Below are positions 7,199 through 14,888 of a stretch of DNA of 64,000 bases, in pieces (the stretch's first letter is position 1; the number at the start of each line of letters is the position of its first letter). The DNA lies in NCBI RefSeq assembly GCF_014203735.1, contig NZ_JACHJQ010000004.1:372001-436000 (forward strand), in the 5' to 3' direction. The position numbers and the translations under genes were made by a program. The DNA is from Actinophytocola algeriensis. GTDB taxonomy: Bacteria > Actinomycetota > Actinomycetes > Mycobacteriales > Pseudonocardiaceae. Below the pieces are notes generated by a model, which saw only the letters and a list, made by a program, of their open reading frames with translations, had not been told where the DNA came from and did not search any database.

Positions 7199-8296
7199 GT
7201 GATCAGAGACCTCGTGCGCCGATCGGCGCTGTTGGTGCCGGTCGGCGCGCTCGTGGGCGCCGGCTGGCAGGTGCCGACCGCGATCGGCGGCCGTCCCGCC
7301 GGTGAGCGGCTCGCCCGCATGCGGCGCTCGCCGCACTTCCACGACGGCAAGTTCCACAACGACGTCGCCACCATCGTCGCCGGGCAGCCGGGCTCCGGGG
7401 CCGTGCGCGACCTCGTCCTCGGCAAGGAGGTGCGCAAGCCGAGGCAGCCGGTGCCGCTCGAGACCGCGCCCGACTTCGCAGGCTTCGACGGCCTGCGCAC
7501 GTCCTGGCTCGGCCACGCCACCGTGCTGGTCGAGATCGAAGGTAAGCGCATACTCTTCGACCCCGTCTGGAGCGACCGGGTCTCGCCGTCGACGCTGCTG
7601 GGGCCCAAGCGCCTGCACCCGGTGCCGTGGGCGCTCGGCGACCTGCCGGACCTGGACGCCGTCGTGATCTCCCACGACCACTACGACCACCTCGACATGA
7701 TGACGATCCGGCGCCTCGCGGCCCGGCAGCCGTCGCTGCGGTTCATCGTCCCGCTCGGCGTCGGCGCGCACCTCGAACGCTGGCGCGTGTCGCAGGCGAA
7801 CATCGTCGAGCTGGACTGGGACGAGCGGACCTCCGTCGACCACGTCGAGGTCGTCGCCACCGCGGCGCAGCACTTCTCCGGGCGCCTGCGCCCCGGCGGC
7901 AACGGCACGCTGTGGGCGTCCTGGGTGCTCAAGGGCCGCGACCGCCGCGTGTTCTACACCGGCGACTCCGGCTACTTCGACGGCTATCGCCGGATCGGGG
8001 ACGAATACGGTCCGTTCGATGTCACGTTCATCCAGGTCGGCGCCTACTCCCCGTACTGGCCGGACATCCACATGACACCGGAAGAGGGAGTCGAGACCCA
8101 CCGGGCCGTGCGCGGGGAGTTGCTCGTGCCGGTGCACTGGGCCACGTTCAACCTCGCCATGCACTCGTGGTCCGAGCCCGTCGAGCGGCTCCTGACCGCG
8201 GCGGACGGCCTGCGCGTCGCGGTGCCGAAGCCGGGTCAGGCGCTGGACGTCGACGACGTGCCGTCGCCGGACGGCTGGTGGCGTGCCGTGGCGTGA
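7199..8296 (+). CDS. Metallo-beta-lactamase-fold hydrolase, UlaG/NAPE-PLD-like
   Basis: A 365-residue protein with a hydrophobic N-terminus (LLVPVGALVGAGW) that may anchor or export it, followed by the RSPHFHDGKFHN stretch seen in NAPE-phospholipase-D-like proteins. The metal-binding motif SHDHYDHLD (HxHxDH) is near residue 160. The later ligands are in AAQHFSGR near 225 and YTGDSGYFDG near 258, and the last His is in VPVHWATF near 318. The start GTG at 7199 leaves almost no leader. The family includes phosphodiesterases and lactonases; the substrate here cannot be named. The gene end overlaps the convergent membrane protein gene by 61 bp. Confidence 0.85.
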   Translation: MIRDLVRRSALLVPVGALVGAGWQVPTAIGGRPAGERLARMRRSPHFHDGKFHNDVATIVAGQPGSGAVRDLVLGKEVRKPRQPVPLETAPDFAGFDGLRTSWLGHATVLVEIEGKRILFDPVWSDRVSPSTLLGPKRLHPVPWALGDLPDLDAVVISHDHYDHLDMMTIRRLAARQPSLRFIVPLGVGAHLERWRVSQANIVELDWDERTSVDHVEVVATAAQHFSGRLRPGGNGTLWASWVLKGRDRRVFYTGDSGYFDGYRRIGDEYGPFDVTFIQVGAYSPYWPDIHMTPEEGVETHRAVRGELLVPVHWATFNLAMHSWSEPVERLLTAADGLRVAVPKPGQALDVDDVPSPDGWWRAVA

Positions 8297-8820
8297 CGCC
8301 GCGCGAACAGGATCGTCCCGACGACGAGCAGCGGTGACACGAGCGCCACACCGCTGCTCGCCACGACGAGCACGGTGAGCCCGCCCTCGCGCACGGCCTC
8401 GTCGTCGAGCACCCGGACGGGGACCGTGTCGCCGGGCTCGACGTCGAAGGCGAGGTCCACCTCACCCGTCCGGCCGTCCCACCTCGACTCGCACTCGCCG
8501 TCGTCCTCGCAGCTCACGACCTGGGCCGCGGTGGGCGTGCCGCGGACGTAGGTCCACGACTCCTCGAGGTAGGCGAACCCGAACACGGCGGCCGTCAGCA
8601 ACGCGCCGACCCCTGCGTACGCGGCCGAGACCAGGACGAGGCCAGGCTGGTGCTCGACGATGGCGCTCGCCACCGCCACGACGACGAGCACCACCCCGGC
8701 CGCCACGGTCGCGAGGATGAACACCCGCCAGCCGGTGACCGCCCACCCGGCCACCGCGACGACGAGCAGCAGTCCGAAGAGGACGGTCAACCAGCCGCGC
8801 GCACCGCGAGGTTCACTCAC
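8236..8820 (-). CDS. DUF3592-like membrane protein
   Basis: A 194-residue protein with four hydrophobic segments (WLTVLFGLLLVVAVAGW, VFILATVAAGVVLVVVAVA, LVSAAYAGVGALLTAAVFGF and a final VVASSGVALVSPLLVVGTIL). The extracytoplasmic loop between segments 3 and 4 carries two Cys (VVSCEDDGECES), which could form a disulphide, and a small beta domain ending DVEPGDTVPVRVL; this layout resembles DUF3592 proteins. The start GTG at 8820 has AGAGGG upstream and overlaps the DUF397 stop (GTGA). It is the third gene of a tightly overlapped XRE-DUF397-membrane set, which suggests a functional link with that regulator pair. Confidence 0.7.
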   Translation of the reverse strand: MSEPRGARGWLTVLFGLLLVVAVAGWAVTGWRVFILATVAAGVVLVVVAVASAIVEHQPGLVLVSAAYAGVGALLTAAVFGFAYLEESWTYVRGTPTAAQVVSCEDDGECESRWDGRTGEVDLAFDVEPGDTVPVRVLDDEAVREGGLTVLVVASSGVALVSPLLVVGTILFARRHATARHQPSGDGTSSTSSA

Positions 8821-8972
8821 AGCCGACCCTCTTTGATCGCCTGCGCCAGACGGCGGACGTCCCCGCGCAGGGTCGCGGACGTGCTCTTGGAGTCCCGCAA
8901 CTCGGTGAGCGTGTTCCGCACCTCGACACAACTACCACTGTTGTCGCTGCGGCTCGACTTTCGCCACATCAT
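8817..8972 (-). CDS. DUF397 small protein
   Basis: A 51-residue protein opening MMWRKSSRSDNSGSCVEV, the diagnostic W-R/K-K-S-S-x-S-x-x-x-G-x-C-V-E-V motif of DUF397. In actinomycetes, DUF397 genes typically sit next to XRE-DUF5753 regulators, and pairs such as WhiJ-like/BldB-like systems are involved in development. The ATGATG start overlaps the stop of the XRE gene (CAATGATG), and its own stop overlaps the next start, so all three genes are translationally coupled. The usual C-terminal REV(R)DSK pattern appears as ELRDSKSTSATLRGD. Confidence 0.9.
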   Translation of the reverse strand: MMWRKSSRSDNSGSCVEVRNTLTELRDSKSTSATLRGDVRRLAQAIKEGRL

Positions 8973-9838
8973 TGTTTCTCCATTCGTTTGCGCACTTCGG
9001 AGATGAACTTCGCGGACGGCTCCGGCGCCAGCGACACGTCCAATACTTGGTCCAGCGCTCGCCGATAGGCGGCGACATCTTGCTCCTCGTGGAGCATGAG
9101 ATCCGATCGGCGCGTGGCGACGAACACGATGGAGGCGGACATGACCGCCGCCCGCCGGGCGGAGGCGGGCCGGGCAGCGTCGATGAGGACGAAACGGCCG
9201 TCCAGCCCTGGGTGCCAGCCGCGGTGGTCGGGCACGATGCGCAGCTCGATGTTCGGGCGGGCGGCCATCTCCAGGAGGTGGTCGAGCTGCCCGAGCATCG
9301 TGGCCCGGCCGCCGATGTCCTGGTTCAGCGCGGCATGTCCGAGGAGCACGAGAAGATCGGCGGGCTTCCGCCTGGTGATGGCGTCGGCCCGGCCGAGGCG
9401 GGACGCGACTCGCAGGGCGATCTCGTCTTCGGGGACGCCCGCCGCCGTCATGATCCCCCGGATGTAGTCACTCGTCTGGAGGATGCCCGGAATCAGGAGC
9501 GGGGCCACCTCCACGATTCGGGACGCTCGGTGTTCCCAGTCGACCAGGGCAGCCAGTTGCTGTCGTTGTTCGGGGAGGCTGATCGCCACCCATTGGGACT
9601 CGTTGGTGCCGTAGGCGAGGGTCATGATCTCGTCGTAGCGCTCGCCGTCGACCTCCAGCTTGGTGAGGATCTGGGCGACCTGTTCGGGCTTGGGGGCCCG
9701 GTCGCCGGTCTCCCAGCGGGACACCACCCCGATATCCCTCTTGATCATCGCCGCCAGTTCGCGCAGGAGCAGCTCCCTGTCCTCGCGTGCCTGCCGGAGT
9801 GCCGCACCGAGGGCTTGGGCCTTCGGAGTCCGGGCCAT
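8969..9838 (-). CDS. XRE-family regulator with DUF5753 domain
   Basis: A 289-residue regulator. The N-terminal helix-turn-helix (about 8-62) reads LGAALRQAREDRELLLRELA...GVVSRWETGDRAPKPEQVAQIL. The C-terminal DUF5753 domain (about 100-285) contains the marker APLLIPGILQTSDYIRGIM and IELRIVP, then DVAAYRRALDQVLDVSLAPEPSAKFI. The start ATG at 9838 has GGAG eight bases upstream. It overlaps the downstream DUF397 gene. The pair resembles the WhiJ/AbaA-type regulator modules of Streptomyces; targets are unknown, though a palindrome in the divergent promoter is a candidate. Confidence 0.9.
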   Translation of the reverse strand: MARTPKAQALGAALRQAREDRELLLRELAAMIKRDIGVVSRWETGDRAPKPEQVAQILTKLEVDGERYDEIMTLAYGTNESQWVAISLPEQRQQLAALVDWEHRASRIVEVAPLLIPGILQTSDYIRGIMTAAGVPEDEIALRVASRLGRADAITRRKPADLLVLLGHAALNQDIGGRATMLGQLDHLLEMAARPNIELRIVPDHRGWHPGLDGRFVLIDAARPASARRAAVMSASIVFVATRRSDLMLHEEQDVAAYRRALDQVLDVSLAPEPSAKFISEVRKRMEKQ

Positions 9839-9903
9839 CGTGAATCTCCGTGGTTGTCGGCCGGTAACAGCATAGCGTCACCGGGCACCGGCAAAAGTCA
9901 CCC

Positions 9904-9919
9904 GTTGCGCGTACGCAAC
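9904..9919. promoter_or_regulatory. Palindrome in the divergent promoter of the XRE gene
   Basis: GTTGCG-CGTA-CGCAAC is a perfect 16-bp palindrome located 65 bp upstream of the XRE start and 75 bp upstream of the small gene at 9995. A second, weaker pair CTTGTC (9939-9944) / GACAAG (9961-9966) follows. Candidate operator for the XRE protein. Confidence 0.5.
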
Positions 9920-9994
9920 CAGGTAGGACCTTTGCCGACTTGTCCATAGCCTGCCAATGCGACAAGGCAAAACTACCAGCGGAAGGACAAGACA

Positions 9995-10252
9995 ATGGCG
10001 GGCGACATGGCCATGAGTACGTGGCTGGACCTTAGCGGAGGCACCCCGCTGAGCTACAGCGTGAGCGGCAGCGACCTCGCGCACGTGATGATCGGCAGCC
10101 GGCACACCACGTGCGAACTCGTCTTCGACGCCACCGGAATGCGGGCGATGGCCGAACTGTCCGCCGCGGCCATGGGCGAGATGGACGCCCGCTACGCACA
10201 GGAGATGGCAGCCGAACCCGGCCGCCACCACCTACACGCCCCGGTGTCCTGA
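9995..10252 (+). CDS. Small hypothetical protein divergent from the XRE regulator
   Basis: An 85-residue protein with no domain I recognise. It opens MAGDMAMSTWLDLSGGTPLSYSV and has a central beta-like segment (TTCELVFDATGMRAMAEL) then a helical, acidic C-terminus. GGAAGGA (9981-9987) provides a Shine-Dalgarno. It is divergent from the XRE-DUF397 set and may belong to the same regulatory unit, as small divergent genes often do in these loci. Its stop codon TGA lies inside the stem of a perfect terminator hairpin. Confidence 0.65.
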   Translation: MAGDMAMSTWLDLSGGTPLSYSVSGSDLAHVMIGSRHTTCELVFDATGMRAMAELSAAAMGEMDARYAQEMAAEPGRHHLHAPVS

Positions 10253-10296
10253 AAGACGCTTTCAGGACACCGAACGCCCTGAAAGCGCCTTTCAGG
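10243..10296 (+). terminator. Two tandem hairpins of the GAAAGNNGCTTTC type
   Basis: Hairpin 1: GGTGTCCTGAAAG (10243-10255), loop ACG, CTTTCAGGACACC (10259-10271). It includes the TGA of the preceding gene. Hairpin 2: CCTGAAAG-CGC-CTTTCAGG (10278-10296). Both belong to the same dispersed repeat family as 4457-4577 and 35893-35909. Confidence 0.8.
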
Positions 10297-10342
10297 ACAC
10301 TACCAGAACCCGAAGGCGCGAAAGCCCGGAGGAAGGTCGACG

Positions 10343-10426
10343 GGATGGCAGGCAGACCGACCCTTGCCAACGAACAACGTTGCCAAGCTGGAAGCCATCC
10401 CGGAGACCTGCCCCTCCGGCGAGGAG
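10343..10426. repeat. Dispersed repeat block shared with the element at 35.7 kb
   Basis: 10394-10426 begins GCCATCCCGGAGACCTGCCC and reads on to CGAGGAG; its reverse complement matches 35772-35804 with one mismatch in 33. GGGATGGCAGGCAG at 10343-10356 also recurs at about 35797-35810. No convincing gene exists between 10253 and 10508. Confidence 0.75.
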
Positions 10427-10508
10427 GCCGTCCGGCGAGGACAAACCCCGTCGAAACGAGCAACCCCGTCGGACAAAGCGAGGAGAACCCCCGTCAAGCA
10501 AACGAGAA

Positions 10509-11222
10509 CTAGTTCGCGTCACCAGTCAGTGCGAAGGAACGCAGCCGCTGAGTGGCGCCGACGGTCCCGACCACGATGAAGATCACCGCCATGACCAGCG
10601 CGGTCGTCACCGACACCGAGGCGTCGATGAGCTGGGTGTTCCCGATGGAGTCGGCGATCGCCGTCGCGTGCTGGCGGACGCTGAAGATCCGGGTGCCGCT
10701 GACGTAGCTGACCAGGATGTTCTCCCACAGCACGATGTACACGAGACCGACCGCGACCGGTCGCTTCGTCATCACCGACAGTGCGAGGAACAGCGCGCTG
10801 TAGGCGAGCCCGCCGATCGCGGCGCCGATCACCAGGCCGACCGCCAGCGTGCCGGAGCCGGCGATCAGCGCGGCCGCGGCCAGCGGCACACCGGTGGCCA
10901 CCGCCGTCACCAGCCACGCGACGGCCAGCTTGGACAGCACGATCTCGCTGCGCGGCAACGGTTTGGTGAGCAGGTGGGTGATCGTGCCGTCGTCGATCTC
11001 CAACCCGAGTGCGCTGGAGCCGATGATCAGCGCGGTCAGCGGCAGGATGACGCTGATGCCCAGCGACGAGAACACCACCGGTCCCCACTGGGCGTCGCTG
11101 GCGCCGGACGTCACGCCGATGAGCGTGAGGCCGATGAGGATGATCGGCATCGGGAGGAGCATCAGCACGCGTTTGCGGCCAAGCATGGCCCGCGCGGTGA
11201 GGCTCATGATCGTCAGGTTCAT
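10509..11222 (-). CDS. ABC-2-type transporter permease (second pair)
   Basis: A 237-residue integral membrane protein with about six helices, for example VLMLLPMPIILIGLTLIGV, VVFSSLGISVILPLTALIIGSSALG and the last ALVMAVIFIVVGTVGA. The loop GLEIDDGTITHLLTKPLPRSEIVLSKL is the cytoplasmic coupling segment characteristic of ABC-2 permeases of the NosY/YhaP kind. The ATG at 11222 overlaps the stop of the upstream ATPase gene (ATGA), so subunits are co-translated. It is the last gene of a four-gene unit; no substrate can be inferred. Confidence 0.85.
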   Translation of the reverse strand: MNLTIMSLTARAMLGRKRVLMLLPMPIILIGLTLIGVTSGASDAQWGPVVFSSLGISVILPLTALIIGSSALGLEIDDGTITHLLTKPLPRSEIVLSKLAVAWLVTAVATGVPLAAAALIAGSGTLAVGLVIGAAIGGLAYSALFLALSVMTKRPVAVGLVYIVLWENILVSYVSGTRIFSVRQHATAIADSIGNTQLIDASVSVTTALVMAVIFIVVGTVGATQRLRSFALTGDAN

Positions 11223-12130
11223 GTCGCCACCAGGTAGGAGAAGACTTTTTCGAGTGACTCGTCCGAGGGGATGAGCTGCGTGATGCGGATCTTGTGCTCG
11301 CGGGCGAGCTTGGCGAGCGCACGCGTGAACGTGCCGTAGTCGTTGGCCTGCACCAGCACCCCGACCGGCTCCAGGCTCACCCCGGACACCGACGCATGTC
11401 CCATGAGAACCGTCGCGAGTAGACGGTTGTCGGACGACGTGACCGTGAACTGGTGCGGGCGGTTGGTCATCAGGCGGCGGATGTGCCGGTAGTCGCCGGA
11501 CGCGGCGAGCCTGCCCGCGACGATGACCTGCACGGTGCCCGACAGCTGCTCGACCTCTTCGAGGATGTGCGAGCTGAACAGGATGGTGCGGCCCTCGCCC
11601 GCCATGCCGTTCAGCAGCTCCATCATGTGGAGGCGCTGGCGCGGGTCCATGCCGTTGAACGGCTCGTCCAGCAGCAGGACCGTCGGGTCGTGCACCAGCG
11701 CGGCCGCGACCCGGCTGCGCTGCCGCATGCCCTTGGAGTACGTGGAGATCCGCCGGTCCTGCGCGTCCTCCAGCTCGACGATCGCGAGCGCCTTGCGCGC
11801 CGCCTCCGCCGGGTCCGGCAGCTTGTGCAGCTTCGCGCTCGAGAGCACGAACTCCCACGCCGTCAGGTTTCCCGGCACGCTCTCGCGTTCGGTGACGAGG
11901 CCGAGCGAGCGGTACATCTCGGGGTTGCGCCACGCGGACTGGCCGCCGACCGAGACCTCACCCTGCGACGGGGCCATCAGCCCGGCCATCAGGTGCAGGA
12001 CCGTGGTCTTGCCGGCACCGTTCGGGCCGAGCAGCCCGGTCAGGCCGGGGCCGATGGTGAGGGTGACGTCGTTGACCGCGACGACGTTGCCGTACCAGCG
12101 GGAGACGCCGTTGAGTTCGATGTCGGTCAC
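11219..12130 (-). CDS. ABC transporter ATP-binding protein (second pair)
   Basis: A 303-residue nucleotide-binding subunit. Walker A is GPNGAGKTT (about residue 40), the signature is degenerate (YSKGMRQR in place of LSGGQ), Walker B is VLLLDEPFNGMD, and the switch His is in FSSHILEEVE. The C-terminal 80 residues form a beta-rich domain typical of exporters paired with ABC-2 permeases. GTG at 12130 overlaps the upstream permease stop (GTGA). Partner of the permease at 10509-11222; direction is presumably export. Confidence 0.9.
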   Translation of the reverse strand: MTDIELNGVSRWYGNVVAVNDVTLTIGPGLTGLLGPNGAGKTTVLHLMAGLMAPSQGEVSVGGQSAWRNPEMYRSLGLVTERESVPGNLTAWEFVLSSAKLHKLPDPAEAARKALAIVELEDAQDRRISTYSKGMRQRSRVAAALVHDPTVLLLDEPFNGMDPRQRLHMMELLNGMAGEGRTILFSSHILEEVEQLSGTVQVIVAGRLAASGDYRHIRRLMTNRPHQFTVTSSDNRLLATVLMGHASVSGVSLEPVGVLVQANDYGTFTRALAKLAREHKIRITQLIPSDESLEKVFSYLVAT

Positions 12131-12987
12131 GACTTCACCTTCTTGTAGCGCAGCACCAGCAGGTACGTGCCGAGTGCGATCAGGGCGACGGTGACCAGGC
12201 CGTACACGGCACCGAAGTCGCCGGTCCGGACGATGCCGATGCCAGGGCCGAACAACCACTGGTCAACACCGTTGAGCAGGCTCGACGGATCCATCAGCCC
12301 ACCGAGGTCGGCCAGTGCGCCGTTGCCGAACGCCTGCAGCGCACCGGAGATCGGCGTGGTCAGCAGGAACAGGGCGATGATCATGCCGGACGCGAACACG
12401 CGGCGGCCGGACAGCGACGCCAGCGGCAGGCCGAGCGCGGACAGCAGCGCGGCGTGGATCGCGGCGGCGACGAGGCCCTGGGCGAATCCGCCCACCTCGT
12501 CGAGGACACCGCCGATGCCGGAGTCGGTGTTGAACGCCATGCCCAGGAACATGATCAGCATCGGGATGGCGAACAGCAGGAACGTCGCCGTGGCCAGCGA
12601 GGCGAGCTTCGTCAGCGCGTAGTCGCTCTTGCGCAGCGGCCGGGACAGGTAGAGCTGCAACAGGTTGCTGCGCAGGTCGACCGACACCAGCTCCGGCGCG
12701 ACGACCGCGACGAACACCGTGGCCGCGTAGGTGAACGTGGACGCGATGCCGACGTAGTCGATCACCTGGGTCGGCAGCTGGGTGTTGATCACGACCAGGA
12801 TCAGCGACGCCATGCTGGCGAACGCCAGCACACCCATCGGCAGGACCTTCGCCCACGCGCTGCGGCCGAGGCCGTAGGCGGAGCGGATGCCGTGGACGTA
12901 CAGCGAGCGCGCCGCGTAGCCGCGGCCCAGCCGCGGGCCTTCGTAGCGCTGGTAGCCGATGTCGTGGATGACGCCGGTGTCAGGCAT
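12127..12987 (-). CDS. ABC-2-type transporter permease (first pair)
   Basis: A 286-residue membrane protein. A soluble N-terminus (DIGYQRYEGPRLGRGYAARSLYVHGIRSAYG) precedes six or so helices starting VLPMGVLAFASMASLILVVI. The cytoplasmic segment VDLRSNLLQLYLSRPLRKSDYALTK matches the ABC-2 coupling motif seen in the sister permease at 10509-11222, so the two permeases are distant paralogues. The start overlaps the end of the upstream ATPase by eight bases. Confidence 0.85.
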   Translation of the reverse strand: MPDTGVIHDIGYQRYEGPRLGRGYAARSLYVHGIRSAYGLGRSAWAKVLPMGVLAFASMASLILVVINTQLPTQVIDYVGIASTFTYAATVFVAVVAPELVSVDLRSNLLQLYLSRPLRKSDYALTKLASLATATFLLFAIPMLIMFLGMAFNTDSGIGGVLDEVGGFAQGLVAAAIHAALLSALGLPLASLSGRRVFASGMIIALFLLTTPISGALQAFGNGALADLGGLMDPSSLLNGVDQWLFGPGIGIVRTGDFGAVYGLVTVALIALGTYLLVLRYKKVKS

Positions 12988-13900
12988 TGGCCACCTCCCG
13001 GAACAGGTCGGCCACCTGGTGGCGCTGACGTTCGATGCGGTGCAGGGGCAGGTCGAGGTCGGCGACCGCGTCGCGGATCTTGTCGTAGACGTCGCCGTCA
13101 GTGGAGCTGTCCTCGATCCGGACGTACAGCACGCGGTTGTCGGTGCGGACCTCCAGGCCCTGGCTCACCAGCGCCGCGGCCAGTGCTTCCGCGTCCTCGT
13201 CGACCTCGACCATCAGCAGGTCACGAGCTTGGGTCATCGAGTCGAGGGTGGCCGACCGCAGCAGGCGCCCCGCGTCGATGGCGACGAGCGAGGTGCAGAT
13301 CCGCTCGATCTCGCCGAGCAGGTGCGAGCAGACGACCACGGAGATGCCGAAGTCGGTGCCGATGCGGTGGACCAGGTCCAGCATCGCGCGGCGGCCGGCG
13401 GGGTCGAGGCCGTTGGTCGGTTCGTCGAGCAGCAGCAGCTCCGGGTCGTGCACGAGGGCCTGCGCGAGCTTGACGCGCTGCTTCATGCCGGTGGAGTAGC
13501 CGCCGATGCGGCGGTAGCGCTCCTCGTACAGGCCGACGTGGCGCAGCGTTTCGGAGGCTCTTTCGCGGGCCATCGCCTTGGGCAGGCCGCTGACCCGCGC
13601 CATGTGCGTGACGAACTCGGCGGCGATCATGTCGGGTGGCAGGCAGTCGTGTTCGGGCATGTAGCCGACACGGGCGCGGACCCGGTCACCGTCGGCGACC
13701 GGGTCCAGGCCGAGCACGCGGATCCGGCCGCCGGTCGGTTCGAGTAGCCCCAGGGCGAGCTTGATGAGGGTGCTCTTGCCGGCGCCGTTCACCCCGACCA
13801 GGCCCACCACCCCGGGCTCGATCGCGACGGTGAGATCCGCGAGCGCGGTCACCTTGTTGTCGTAGCGCTTCTGCAGCGCGGTGGTCTCGATGAGTGGCAC
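12980..13900 (-). CDS. ABC transporter ATP-binding protein (first pair)
   Basis: A 306-residue ATPase heading the four-gene unit. Walker A is GVNGAGKST near residue 38, the signature is YSTGMKQR (again STGMK instead of SGGQ), Walker B is LLLLDEPTNGLDP, and the switch is VCSHLLGEIE. A C-terminal regulatory domain follows. Two ATPase-permease pairs in the order A-B-A-B with overlaps at every junction suggest a heteromeric exporter or a duplicated one. The upstream gap to the LLM gene is 67 bp, so a promoter there must be compact. Confidence 0.9.
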   Translation of the reverse strand: MPLIETTALQKRYDNKVTALADLTVAIEPGVVGLVGVNGAGKSTLIKLALGLLEPTGGRIRVLGLDPVADGDRVRARVGYMPEHDCLPPDMIAAEFVTHMARVSGLPKAMARERASETLRHVGLYEERYRRIGGYSTGMKQRVKLAQALVHDPELLLLDEPTNGLDPAGRRAMLDLVHRIGTDFGISVVVCSHLLGEIERICTSLVAIDAGRLLRSATLDSMTQARDLLMVEVDEDAEALAAALVSQGLEVRTDNRVLYVRIEDSSTDGDVYDKIRDAVADLDLPLHRIERQRHQVADLFREVANA

Positions 13901-13926
13901 GCACTCAAGGTATTGGCTGGGTGCCG

Positions 13927-13953
13927 CTCAGGGCATCCGGTTCATACCCTGAG
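13927..13953 (-). terminator. Small hairpin between the LLM gene and the ABC operon
   Basis: CTCAGGG (13927-13933) and CCCTGAG (13947-13953) are exact inverted repeats just after the LLM stop on the minus strand. It may be a weak terminator or an operator for the ABC operon starting at 13900. Confidence 0.4.
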
Positions 13954-13967
13954 GCGACCCTGAGGTT

Positions 13968-14825
13968 TCAGAGGTCCGCGACCTTGGGCACCAGCGGCGC
14001 CACGACCTCCTCGACGTACTTGGCCGGGGCGTCGCCGGGCGGCATGACGATCATGGTCTCGATGCCGAGCTTGGCGTACGCGGCCACGTCGTCGACGAAG
14101 GAGTCCGTGATCGGGCCGTTGTGGTTGGCCGTCTTCTGGATGGTGTCGTAGTCGCGGCCGACCTCGTCGCAGTGGCGCCGCAGGACGTCGAGCTTGCGGG
14201 CGACCTCCTCCGGGGACGGCGTGAAGAGGTTGCACGCGTCCGCGTACTTCGCCACGAAACGCAGCGTCTTCTTCTCGCCGCCACCGCCGATCAGGATCGG
14301 CGGCCCGGAGATCGGCGCCGGGTGGCACAGGGTCTCCGCCAGCTGGTAGTGCTTGCCCTCGTAGGGGCCGTCGTCGTCCTGGTCCCACATCTGGCGGCAG
14401 ATCCGCAGCGTCTCCTCCAGGCGCTCGAACCGCTCCGCCGTCGGCGGGAACGGGACGCCGAGGCCGCGGTGCTCACGCTCGTACCACGCGGCACCGATGC
14501 CCAGCTCGGCCCGGCCGCCGGACAGGACGTCCACTGTGGACACGATCTTCGCGAGCAGGCCGGGATGCCGGTAGGACACACCGGTGACCAGCAACCCGAG
14601 GCGCACGGTCGAGGTGTGTGCCGCCAGGAACCCGAGGGTCGTGTAGCCCTCCAGCATGGGGTCGGTGGCCGGGAGGATCTGTTCCATCTGGAAGTAGTGG
14701 TCCATCACCGACAGGTGCGTGACCCCCGCCTCCTCGACGGCGTTGGCGAGGCGGACCAGCTCCGGCGCGATGCCGGCGGTGCCGTCGGGAACGGTGAACG
14801 CGATCTGGTGCACTCCGAGCTTCAC
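13968..14825 (-). CDS. LLM-class F420-dependent oxidoreductase
   Basis: A 285-residue TIM-barrel flavin/deazaflavin oxidoreductase of the luciferase-like monooxygenase superfamily. Family marks are MKLGVHQIAFTVPDG, LANAVEEAGVTHLSVMDHYFQ, TSTVRLGLLVTGVSYRHPGLLAKIVSTVDVLSGGRAELGIGAAWYEREH (the cis-peptide and phosphate-loop region) and ISGPPILIGGGGEKKTLR. This pattern is that of actinobacterial F420-dependent members rather than FMN luciferases. It is divergent from a PadR regulator over 63 bp that contain a perfect palindrome. The substrate is unknown; a role in redox detoxification under PadR control is a reasonable guess. Confidence 0.85.
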   Translation of the reverse strand: MKLGVHQIAFTVPDGTAGIAPELVRLANAVEEAGVTHLSVMDHYFQMEQILPATDPMLEGYTTLGFLAAHTSTVRLGLLVTGVSYRHPGLLAKIVSTVDVLSGGRAELGIGAAWYEREHRGLGVPFPPTAERFERLEETLRICRQMWDQDDDGPYEGKHYQLAETLCHPAPISGPPILIGGGGEKKTLRFVAKYADACNLFTPSPEEVARKLDVLRRHCDEVGRDYDTIQKTANHNGPITDSFVDDVAAYAKLGIETMIVMPPGDAPAKYVEEVVAPLVPKVADL

Positions 14826-14841
14826 GACGCCACGCTATGAC

Positions 14842-14857
14842 CTGGAGCGCGCTCCAG
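14842..14857. promoter_or_regulatory. 16-bp perfect palindrome between LLM and PadR genes
   Basis: CTGGAGCG-CGCTCCAG lies 17 bp before the LLM start and 32 bp before the PadR start. It is the only strong dyad in the 63-bp divergent region and the best candidate for the PadR operator. Confidence 0.65.
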
Positions 14858-14888
14858 CGCAAGTCGGGCGGGCAGACAGAATGGCCGC

